NCBI RefSeq assembly: GCF_945952435.1
Contig: NZ_CAMFHZ010000005.1
Span: forward strand, 62,001-126,000
DNA length: 64,000 nt
Reading direction: 5' to 3'
From: an uncultured Microbacterium sp.
GTDB taxonomy: Bacteria > Actinomycetota > Actinomycetes > Actinomycetales > Microbacteriaceae
Part shown: positions 44,499-51,217 of the stretch, one piece after another
Numbering within the stretch: position 1 is the first letter of the stretch
How the letters are laid out: each line of letters starts with the position of its first letter
Position numbers and translations under genes: made by a program
The notes under the pieces: model-generated
Database searches by the model: none
Seen by the model: the letters and a program-made list of their open reading frames with translations, nothing else
Told to the model about the DNA's origin: nothing

Positions 44499-44542
44499 CC
44501 TCCGTGGTTGGGGGTCGGAAGCGGGTCCGTCCGTGGTCCCGC
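44499..44542 (-). promoter_or_regulatory. fliC 5' leader with GGA hairpin and repeated ACCACGGA (candidate CsrA sites)
   Basis: In the mRNA sense a GCGGG/CCCGC stem (44542-44538 with 44525-44521) presents a 12-nt loop with GGACGGA. ACCACGGA occurs twice, at 44537-44530 and 44508-44501; the second copy runs into the GGAGG ribosome site (44503-44499). CsrA bound at both would block ribosome access, as on the B. subtilis hag leader. Confidence 0.55.
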
Positions 44543-44550
44543 ACTCCCGA

Positions 44551-44579
44551 CATTCGCGACGGCGGCGGGACCGGGTAAC
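44551..44579 (-). promoter_or_regulatory. Flagellar sigma promoter 5 (fliC)
   Basis: Minus strand GTTACC (44579-44574), 17 nt, CGAATGTC. This copy has AT for TA in the -10 block, the most divergent of the five. Confidence 0.65.
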
Positions 44580-44611
44580 CACCGCAGGGAAAGATTCCCG
44601 GCGAACGTCTC

Positions 44612-45466
44612 TCAGACCGCGGGCGCGAGGTCCCCCACGCGATCCCCGCCCGCGGGCAGCGCCCCGAACACCGCCTCGAAGAAGCCCGCCCGTGCCTTGG
44701 TCGACCGGTCGGCGGGCACACCGGACTCCCATGCCTCCAGCGCCTCCCGCATGAGGGAGAGCCCGGTCTTGCGCAGCTTGGAGACGTAGGCGTGGCTCAC
44801 GGCGAGCTCCGCCGCGATGTCCTTGACCATGCGGTCCTCGAGGTAGATCCCCCGGATGATCTCGCGCATCGCCGCCGGCAACGCATCGACGATCTTCAGC
44901 AGCATCGCGCGGCTCTCGGCCTGCTCCACGGCGTGCTCCGGCAGGATCACGCTGTCCGTGAGATCCGCGGCCTGGCGCCCGTCGTCGGCGTCGAAGTGCG
45001 CCTCGAAGCTCGTCGCGGTGCGGACCATCTGATCCAGCGCGAGCGCACGGTTCACGTTCTCCGCGTCCAGTCCCGTGTCCCGGACCAGTTCGACGGTGGT
45101 CGCGGGCCGCCCCGTGCGGGCCAGCACCGCCTCGGCCGCCGCACGCACGCGTTCGATCTTCACCCGGCCGCGCTCCCCCGCGGGATCCGCCGCTCGCATC
45201 TCGTCGAGCATCGCCCAGGTGATCTGGGATCGTGCGTACGCTCCGAACGGGATCCCGCGCTCGGGCTCGTAGGCCATCGCCGCGCGCGCCAGCCCCAGTC
45301 GAGCCGCGGAGATCAGATCGTCGAGATCGACGTGCTCCGCGGTGCGCGCCTTCTCGACGGCCAGGAACGTCGCGAGCGGCATGTTCTCGCGCGCCAGCTG
45401 CTCCGGAGACAGACGCTGCTCGGAAAGCACGCCGGAATCAGGAGAAACGAGAGGAAGACTCGACAA
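44612..45466 (-). CDS. fliA: FliA/WhiG-type RNA polymerase sigma factor
   Basis: Sigma-28-class factor, about 284 residues. Region 2 (residues 30-95) has VDLDDLISAARLGLARAAMAYEPERGIPFGAYARSQITWAMLDEMRAAD, the signature of the group, and region 4 (about 213-255) the HTH VKDIAAELAVSHAYVSKLRK. The TTG at 45466 is taken as start because AAGGAG lies 5 nt upstream; an upstream GTG at 45511 is possible but lacks a site. It heads the cluster and probably reads the five GTTACC promoters. No flgM anti-sigma gene is in the window. Confidence 0.9.
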   Translation of the reverse strand: MSSLPLVSPDSGVLSEQRLSPEQLARENMPLATFLAVEKARTAEHVDLDDLISAARLGLARAAMAYEPERGIPFGAYARSQITWAMLDEMRAADPAGERGRVKIERVRAAAEAVLARTGRPATTVELVRDTGLDAENVNRALALDQMVRTATSFEAHFDADDGRQAADLTDSVILPEHAVEQAESRAMLLKIVDALPAAMREIIRGIYLEDRMVKDIAAELAVSHAYVSKLRKTGLSLMREALEAWESGVPADRSTKARAGFFEAVFGALPAGGDRVGDLAPAV

Positions 45467-45550
45467 TGTGGCTCCTTGTAGGAAAGGACCGTATACGAGA
45501 GAAAATAGCACAATCCAGCCGAACCTGAACGATTTCTGTGAGGTGCGTTT

Positions 45551-45570
45551 TCTGCTCGTTCCCGAGCAGA
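45551..45570. promoter_or_regulatory. 8-bp palindrome between the sigma gene and the ABC transporter
   Basis: TCTGCTCG-TTCC-CGAGCAGA on the plus strand; as minus-strand RNA the loop is GGAA. It lies 84 nt upstream of the sigma-factor start and 111 nt before the ABC gene. It could be an operator for either gene or, if transcribed with the sigma gene, another GGA-loop hairpin. Confidence 0.4.
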
Positions 45571-45681
45571 TCCGTATCCTCGACGTTCGTACGCACCCTC
45601 ATCCCACGGGATGACGGACGCCCACGGATCTGGTCCTCAGGGACGACGCGCCCGGCATCCCTGCCCGCGCAGGCTGGACGT

Positions 45682-46377
45682 ATGAGCACTTCCGTCATCG
45701 AAGCCCACGGCCTGTTCAAGAGTTTCGGGGCGACCCAGGCCCTCGCCGGTGTCGACCTCCGTGTGCATCAGGGCGAGTCCGTCGCGATCATGGGGGCATC
45801 CGGATCCGGCAAGACGACCCTGCTGCACGTTCTGGCCGGGATCACCCGCCCTGATGCCGGGCGCGTGGTCTTCCGGCCCGCCGGAACCGCACCCATCGAG
45901 GTGACCGCTCTCCGGGAGGCCGAGCGGTCCCGCCTGCGCCGCGAGTCGTTCGGCTTCGTCTTCCAGCAGGGCCTGCTGCTGCCCGAGCTGACTGCCGTGG
46001 AGAACGTCGCGCTGGCCGCGATGATCACCGGCGTTCCCCGCGCCGCGGCGACCGCCCGGGCGGCGGAGAGGCTCGCCGCCCTCGGCCTGCAGGGAAGCGA
46101 GGAACGCCGGATCGGCGAGCTCTCCGGCGGCCAGGCGCAGCGCGTCGCGATCGCGCGATCGCAGATCACCGGCGCGGGGGTCGTGTTCGCGGACGAACCC
46201 ACCGGCGCGCTCGACTCCCGCACGTCGGCGGAGGTCATCGACGCGCTGCTGTGGTCCACGACCGGGCAGGGGCGCACGCTGATCCTCGTCACGCACGACC
46301 CGCAGGTGGCCGCGCGGTGCGCGCGCACCGTCGCGGTGCGCGACGGGCTCGTGGTGGACCCGGCGGTGTCCGCATGA
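45682..46377 (+). CDS. ABC transporter ATP-binding protein (MacB/LolD type)
   Basis: ATPase of 231 residues: Walker A GASGSGKTT (38-46), Q-loop FVFQQGLLLPE, signature LSGGQAQR, Walker B VVFADEPTGALDS and H-loop VTHDP. The type is that of exporters of lipoproteins, antimicrobial peptides or cell-wall signals. Its stop overlaps the start of the permease gene. No two-component system is next to it, so the substrate is unknown. Confidence 0.88.
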   Translation: MSTSVIEAHGLFKSFGATQALAGVDLRVHQGESVAIMGASGSGKTTLLHVLAGITRPDAGRVVFRPAGTAPIEVTALREAERSRLRRESFGFVFQQGLLLPELTAVENVALAAMITGVPRAAATARAAERLAALGLQGSEERRIGELSGGQAQRVAIARSQITGAGVVFADEPTGALDSRTSAEVIDALLWSTTGQGRTLILVTHDPQVAARCARTVAVRDGLVVDPAVSA

Positions 46378-47714
46378 ACCTGTCGACCATTCGCCTGCTG
46401 CTGCGTCCGGCGCCCGGCGCGCTCGGGGTCGTGCTGATCCCCGCTACCGCCTTCGCCCTCGTGTCGGCTCTCGTCCTGCTCGTGGTCGGCGGGGCGCAGG
46501 CCTTCTGGACGTGGACCGACGACCGCGCTCTGCTCTATCGACTCCTCGCCTCCGTGGCGCTCGTCCTCCTCGTGATGCCCCTCGGTGCGCTCGGCGGGGC
46601 TGCCGCGCGACTATCGGCGCGCCGCAGGGACGAGCGCCTCTCGACGCTGAGGCTGCTGGGGGTCACGCCGGTCGGCGTGGGCATGCTGGCGGTCGTCGAG
46701 TCGACCCTCATCGCCGCGGCGGGCGTGCTGGCCGGTGTGATCCTCGCCCTCGCCACCGCTCCCCTGGTCGGCCTCATCCCGTTCCGCGGCGCCCCGCTCG
46801 GCGCGGCGGCGCTGCTTCCCCCCGTCGGCGTCCTCGCGATCGCAGCGGGCACCGTGCTCCTCGCCGTCGTGAGCGCGGTGATCGGTCTGCGCAGGGTCGT
46901 GATCTCTCCTCTCGGCGTGCGGACCAGGGCCGCGGCGCGCTCGGTGCACGGTGTGAGGGCCGTCGTGGCGCTGCTCGCCGTGGCCGGGGCGTTCGCGCTG
47001 GGAAAGCTCGTGCCCCAGCTCGGCAGCGGCGTCGCCCTGGTCGCGGGGATCGTCGCGGTGTTCGCGGTCGGGCTGACCGTGCTGAACCTCGTCGGCCCCT
47101 GGGCGATGGCGGTCGGCGGCCGCGCCCGGCTACGACGGGCGAAGGACGCGGGCCGCCTGCTCGCGGCACGGATCGTCCTGGACGACCCCCGGGCGGCCTG
47201 GCGGCCGCTCAACGGCGTCGCGATGTCGAGCTTCATGGCCGTCTTCGCCGGCACGGGGGTGGCCCTGATGAACGCGATCGGATCCGACGCGACGGGCTCT
47301 CGCGAGGACGCGCTGCTCGTCGAGGACATGCGCACGGGCCTGGTCATCACCCTGATCGCCTCGTTCCTCATGGTGGCGTGCTCGGTGGCGGTGACCCAGG
47401 GGTCGGAGATCCTCGATCAGCGCCCGCTGCACCAAAGCCTGCACGCGCTCGGCGTGCCGGCCGATACCGTCGATGCGGCACGGCGGCGTGCGGTCATGTC
47501 GCCGCTGCTGCTGACGGTGCTCGGATCGGCGGCGTGCGCCGGACTGCTGATCCTGCCGCTGCTGGGGATCGCGCTGATCGCGACCCCGGAATCGGTCGTC
47601 ACGATCGCCCTCGTGCTGGCCGCCGGTGTCGGGCTGGTCTGGGCCGCGACGCGGATCACGCGTCCGCTGCTGCTCCGCGCCTTCACCGACGAAGCACGTC
47701 CAGGCCTACCATGA
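46374..47714 (+). CDS. FtsX-type ABC transporter permease
   Basis: Integral membrane partner of the preceding ATPase, 446 residues with about ten hydrophobic segments. The cytoplasmic loop RRRDERLSTLRLLGVTPVGVGML near residue 82 is the FtsX coupling region, and a related loop (QRPLHQSLHALGVPADTV) recurs near 350, indicating two fused FtsX-like halves. The start overlaps the ATPase stop by 4 nt. Confidence 0.83.
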   Translation: MNLSTIRLLLRPAPGALGVVLIPATAFALVSALVLLVVGGAQAFWTWTDDRALLYRLLASVALVLLVMPLGALGGAAARLSARRRDERLSTLRLLGVTPVGVGMLAVVESTLIAAAGVLAGVILALATAPLVGLIPFRGAPLGAAALLPPVGVLAIAAGTVLLAVVSAVIGLRRVVISPLGVRTRAAARSVHGVRAVVALLAVAGAFALGKLVPQLGSGVALVAGIVAVFAVGLTVLNLVGPWAMAVGGRARLRRAKDAGRLLAARIVLDDPRAAWRPLNGVAMSSFMAVFAGTGVALMNAIGSDATGSREDALLVEDMRTGLVITLIASFLMVACSVAVTQGSEILDQRPLHQSLHALGVPADTVDAARRRAVMSPLLLTVLGSAACAGLLILPLLGIALIATPESVVTIALVLAAGVGLVWAATRITRPLLLRAFTDEARPGLP

Positions 47715-47742
47715 GGGGAACCCGCCCGGACAGGAGCCCATG

Positions 47743-48204
47743 ATGACCGTCACCGTCGACTTCGTCCACGTCTCCACGGCCGGGCTGGAGGCCTCTCCCG
47801 TGGCCGAGGCGCTGGCGGGACTGCGCGCCAACGAGGCCCGCTACTACGCGAACAAGTACGACCACACGTTCACGGTCGGAACGCCCGAGGAGGACCCGGA
47901 GACGCTGGCGTGGGTGACCCGTGTCCTCGACGAGGAGCGCGGCATCCGGATCGCGAGCCCTGCGCTCGAGGTCAGCGCCTTCGAGGTCGACGGCATCCGC
48001 ATGGCCTACGTCTTCTACGCCTCCGGTCTGGCGGTCAACGTGATGTACACGCTCGCGGACGGGGGCAAGCGCGCCGTCGGCTTCAAACTCGCCCGGGGCA
48101 TGGAGGTGCCGGAGGAGCTGTCCTCCTTCCGGTTCGCCCGCCAGCGTTCGAAGCTCGCGGGCGAGATCCGCGGGTCGTACTTCGTCATCAAGGGCGAGCA
48201 CTGA
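47743..48204 (+). CDS. Conserved small protein of unknown function
   Basis: A 153-residue soluble protein, start chosen at the second of two adjacent ATG codons (AGGAG 6 nt upstream). It begins MTVTVDFVHVSTAGLE and has the stretches LRANEARYYANKYDHTFTVG and a C-terminal basic segment (RFARQRSKLAGEIRGSYFV). No membrane segment or catalytic motif is visible and I do not recognise the family. It starts 28 bp after the permease and converges with mutM. Confidence 0.6.
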   Translation: MTVTVDFVHVSTAGLEASPVAEALAGLRANEARYYANKYDHTFTVGTPEEDPETLAWVTRVLDEERGIRIASPALEVSAFEVDGIRMAYVFYASGLAVNVMYTLADGGKRAVGFKLARGMEVPEELSSFRFARQRSKLAGEIRGSYFVIKGEH

Positions 48205-48226
48205 TCCCTCCCCGACGCGATCCGCC

Positions 48227-49120
48227 TCAGCGTCGTCGCTGACAGCGTGCGCAGTAGTGGCTCGACCGGTTCATGAAGGCCTCGCGCACGATGGGTCTCC
48301 CGCAGCGCGCGCACGGCTGCCCGGTGCGACCGTAGGCGTTCAGCGAATGGGCGAAGTATCCCGCCTGCCCGTTGACGTTGACGTACTGCGCGTCGAAGCT
48401 CGTGCCGCCCTCCGCGAGCGCCTTCTCCAGCACGAGGCGGACCTCCGCGAGCAGGCGCCGCACGGCGACGGTGGAGAGTGCCGAGGCGGGCGTCTCGGGA
48501 TGGACGCGCGCGGCCCAGAGAGACTCGTCGGCGTAGATGTTGCCGATGCCGCTCACGAGCGTCTGGTCGAGGAGCACGCGCTTGATCGCGCTGGACCGGC
48601 CGCGCAGCGCGAGCCGGAAGGCGTCGTCGCGGAAGGCCGGATCCAGGGGATCGCGGGCGATGTGCGCGACCTGGGACGGGATCCGCGCATCGACGCTCCC
48701 CCAGCCGGCGGCGCGACCGTCGGCGGTCTCGACGAGATGATCGACCGCGAGCGAGCCGAAGGTGCGCTGATCCGCGAAGACCACGGCGAGCCGGTCGTGC
48801 ACCGGGTGCTCCACGACGATCCGGATGCGCTCGTGGCGCTCCGCGTCGGCGTCCGGACGGCGCAGCAGAAGCTGACCCGACATGCCGAGATGACCCACCA
48901 CGGCCGCGTCGGAGTCGGCCAAGGGCATCCAGAGGAACTTGCCTCGGCGCGCGACCCCGTGCACGGCCGCGCCTTCCAGGCGCTCCGCGAAGTCCGCGGC
49001 GCCGAGAACATGCCGCGTGAGCGCGCGCTCGTCGTGCACGGCCACGGACACGATCCGAGCCCCGGTCAGGGCAGGTGCGAGCCCCGCACGGACGACCTCG
49101 ACCTCAGGGAGTTCAGGCAT
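48227..49120 (-). CDS. mutM: Formamidopyrimidine-DNA glycosylase
   Basis: Base-excision repair enzyme removing 8-oxoguanine, 297 residues. It begins PELPEVEVVR after Met (catalytic Pro2 and Glu3), has RRGKFLW with the beta-elimination Lys near 61, the GIGNIYADE segment, and the C-terminal zinc finger with four Cys (CARCGRPI and CARCQRRR). A GAGGGAGCGC site precedes the ATG. It is 17 bp downstream of rnc. Confidence 0.97.
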   Translation of the reverse strand: MPELPEVEVVRAGLAPALTGARIVSVAVHDERALTRHVLGAADFAERLEGAAVHGVARRGKFLWMPLADSDAAVVGHLGMSGQLLLRRPDADAERHERIRIVVEHPVHDRLAVVFADQRTFGSLAVDHLVETADGRAAGWGSVDARIPSQVAHIARDPLDPAFRDDAFRLALRGRSSAIKRVLLDQTLVSGIGNIYADESLWAARVHPETPASALSTVAVRRLLAEVRLVLEKALAEGGTSFDAQYVNVNGQAGYFAHSLNAYGRTGQPCARCGRPIVREAFMNRSSHYCARCQRRR

Positions 49121-49137
49121 GAAGGGCGCTCCCTCGA

Positions 49138-49830
49138 TCAGCCGCGATCGTTGAGGACGTTCCAGGCGGCGAGGGCCGCGGCCATCTCCGCCGTCTTCTT
49201 GCTCGTGCCCGTTCCCTCCGTCGAGAGCGCACCGACCGTGACCGTCGCCGTGAAACGACGGTCGTGATCCGGCCCCGTCGAGACGACGGCGTACTCGGGA
49301 GCGCTCAGCCCCCGGCGCGCGGCGATCTCCTGCAGTGCGGTCTTCGGATCCATCGCCGCGCCGTAGCGTTCGGGGTCGCCGAGAAGAGGCTCGATGAGCC
49401 GCAGCACGAGCGCGGTCGCGGCGTCGGGTCCTGCGGACAGGAACGTGGCGCCGAACACCGCCTCCATCGTGTCCGCGAGGATCGAGTCCTTGTCCCTGCC
49501 GCCGGTGCGCTCCTCCCCTTTGCCGAGGAGGATGTGGGCCCCGAGCCCGATGCCGCGCGCGACCTCGGCGAGAGCCACGGTCGACACGACGCTGGCGCGT
49601 CGCTTGGCCAGGGATCCCTCGTCGAGATCCGGAAGCGTCGTGTAGAGCATCACCGTGACGGCCTGGCCGAGCACGGAGTCGCCCAGGAACTCGAGACGCT
49701 CGTTGTGCGGGATGCCGCCATTCTCGTACGCAAAGGACCGATGGGTCAGCGCACGCTGAAGCAGCTCGGGGTCGATGTCGACTCCGAGCTGCTCAGAAAG
49801 GGGGCTCGTCCCGTGCGGGACTGCTGCCAT
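49138..49830 (-). CDS. rnc: Ribonuclease III
   Basis: Double-strand-specific endoribonuclease for rRNA and mRNA processing, 230 residues. The catalytic signature HNERLEFLGDSVLG lies near residue 42, a second acidic site in DTMEAVFGA near 118, and a dsRNA-binding domain occupies 160-228. It starts 14 nt after rpmF. No clear Shine-Dalgarno is seen, so translation may depend on coupling. Confidence 0.96.
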   Translation of the reverse strand: MAAVPHGTSPLSEQLGVDIDPELLQRALTHRSFAYENGGIPHNERLEFLGDSVLGQAVTVMLYTTLPDLDEGSLAKRRASVVSTVALAEVARGIGLGAHILLGKGEERTGGRDKDSILADTMEAVFGATFLSAGPDAATALVLRLIEPLLGDPERYGAAMDPKTALQEIAARRGLSAPEYAVVSTGPDHDRRFTATVTVGALSTEGTGTSKKTAEMAAALAAWNVLNDRG

Positions 49831-49844
49831 GATCGACGGATCGA

Positions 49845-50054
49845 TCAGACGTCGGCGACCTTGCGGCCCTTGTACTCGAGGAACAGCTCGGTGCCCTGCG
49901 AGTCGGTGACGACCTTCGCCTGGTGAGGGCGGCTGTAGACGACCTTGCCGTTCTCGATGGTCTTGACAAGCGTGGGGGCCTCCGCCTTCCACTGCGCGCG
50001 ACGCGAGCGGGTGTTGGAACGGGAGACCTTGCGCTTCGGGGGGTTACCGGCCAT
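49845..50054 (-). CDS. rpmF: 50S ribosomal protein L32
   Basis: bL32, 69 residues, with the signature [22 protein letters not shown]. It has no cysteines, so it is the zinc-independent form. AGAAGGT precedes the ATG. The yceD-rpmF-rnc-mutM order is widely conserved. Confidence 0.97.
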   Translation of the reverse strand: MAGNPPKRKVSRSNTRSRRAQWKAEAPTLVKTIENGKVVYSRPHQAKVVTDSQGTELFLEYKGRKVADV

Positions 50055-50086
50055 GGTTGCTTACCTTCTGTGTTCTGCGCGCGCAG

Positions 50087-50620
50087 CTATTCCGCTGCGT
50101 GTGCTTGGTCTGTGATCTGCTGGAGCGCGGCCCATCGAGGATCGACGGGAGCGACCTGCTCTTTCCCGGCGCTTCCGGTCAGCCGTTCACCGGTCTCGGG
50201 GTCGAGACCAGGGCAATCCGGCTGACACACCGGTTGAAACGGGAGCGACAGTACGACCGCGTCCCTGACCAGAGTTTCAAGATCCACGTGGTCGTCTTGA
50301 ACCTCGAAGTCGTTCGCTTCCTCTCCAGGATAGGCGAAAAGCTCCTGAAACTCGACTTCGACAGGCTCTTCGATCGGATTCAGGCAGCGTCCGCACTCTC
50401 CGCGGTACGTCGAATCGACCTCACCGGTGACGAGGATCCCCTCGTGCACCGACTCCAGGCGGACGTCGAGATCGATCTCCTCGCCCTGTTCGACGGACAC
50501 CAGGCCCTCGCCCCAGCGCTCCGTGAGCGGGATCGTGAGACGGTGCTCGCGCATCTCGCCGGGTCGCCGAACGATGTCGCGCACGGGCAGCACGAACGGT
50601 CCATTGCGTCGGGTCTTCAC
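50087..50620 (-). CDS. yceD: YceD/DUF177 family protein
   Basis: A 177-residue protein of the DUF177 family that pairs with rpmF and has been linked to 23S rRNA accumulation. It shows the paired cysteines CGRCLNPI near 76 and CQPDC near 132, a possible metal site, and an acidic middle (FAYPGEEANDFEVQDD). The GTG at 50620 lies 6 nt after TAGACT, so the mRNA is probably leaderless. Confidence 0.93.
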   Translation of the reverse strand: MKTRRNGPFVLPVRDIVRRPGEMREHRLTIPLTERWGEGLVSVEQGEEIDLDVRLESVHEGILVTGEVDSTYRGECGRCLNPIEEPVEVEFQELFAYPGEEANDFEVQDDHVDLETLVRDAVVLSLPFQPVCQPDCPGLDPETGERLTGSAGKEQVAPVDPRWAALQQITDQAHAAE

Positions 50621-50626
50621 CCGTCC

Positions 50627-50632
50627 AGTCTA
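50627..50632 (-). promoter_or_regulatory. -10 element of yceD-rpmF (leaderless)
   Basis: TAGACT on the minus strand, 6 nt upstream of the GTG start, in the 41-bp gap after coaD. Confidence 0.55.
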
Positions 50633-50661
50633 GCGAGGGGCGACCGGGAGAAGGCCGTGCG

Positions 50662-51159
50662 TCAGAGTCCGCGCGCGCCGGTGTCCAGGAAACGGGCGAC
50701 CGCGGGCGGGACGAACGGCGTGACGTCCCCGCCCAGCGCCGCGACCTGGCGCACGAGCGAGCTGGACACGAGCGCGTGCGCCGGGTCGGGGAGCAGGAAG
50801 ACGGTCTCGATGTCTGCGAGGTGCCGGTTGACGATCGCCATGGGCGACTCGTACGCCACGTCGACCTGCGAACGGATGCCCTTCACGAGCACGCCGGCGT
50901 TCACGTCCCGCGCGTAGTCGACGAGCAGACCCATGCTCCACGATCCGACGATCACCTTGCCCGCCACCCCCGCCTCGGCGATGGACTCGTCCAGGAGCGT
51001 CAGCCGCTGCGCGACGGGCAGCATCGCCTGCTTGTCCGGATTGTGCACCACCAGGACGTGCAGCTCGTCGTACAACGCGGCGGCACGACGGATGACATCC
51101 AGGTGTCCGAGGGTGGGCGGGTCGAAGGAACCGGGGACGACGGCGATCCGGGCGCTCAT
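50662..51159 (-). CDS. coaD: Phosphopantetheine adenylyltransferase
   Basis: Penultimate enzyme of CoA synthesis, joining 4'-phosphopantetheine and ATP, 165 residues. It shows [15 protein letters not shown] (residues 7-21, with the GH nucleotidyl-transfer motif), [13 protein letters not shown], and [15 protein letters not shown]. It should be leaderless (TAGGCT 6 nt upstream). Confidence 0.97.
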   Translation of the reverse strand: MSARIAVVPGSFDPPTLGHLDVIRRAAALYDELHVLVVHNPDKQAMLPVAQRLTLLDESIAEAGVAGKVIVGSWSMGLLVDYARDVNAGVLVKGIRSQVDVAYESPMAIVNRHLADIETVFLLPDPAHALVSSSLVRQVAALGGDVTPFVPPAVARFLDTGARGL

Positions 51160-51165
51160 GGCTCC

Positions 51166-51171
51166 AGCCTA
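51166..51171 (-). promoter_or_regulatory. -10 element of coaD (leaderless)
   Basis: TAGGCT on the minus strand, 6 nt upstream of the ATG; the same hexamer and spacing as at ftsY. Confidence 0.55.
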
Positions 51172-51217
51172 TCCGTGCCACGCCGCGCGAATGCCGAGCG
51201 CATCCGGCCGCCCGCGC

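Noticed and set aside
46608..46622. GCGACTATCGGCG inside the permease, similar to the flagellar -10 block
   Set aside because: Within coding sequence, and no GTTAC block lies at the right distance.
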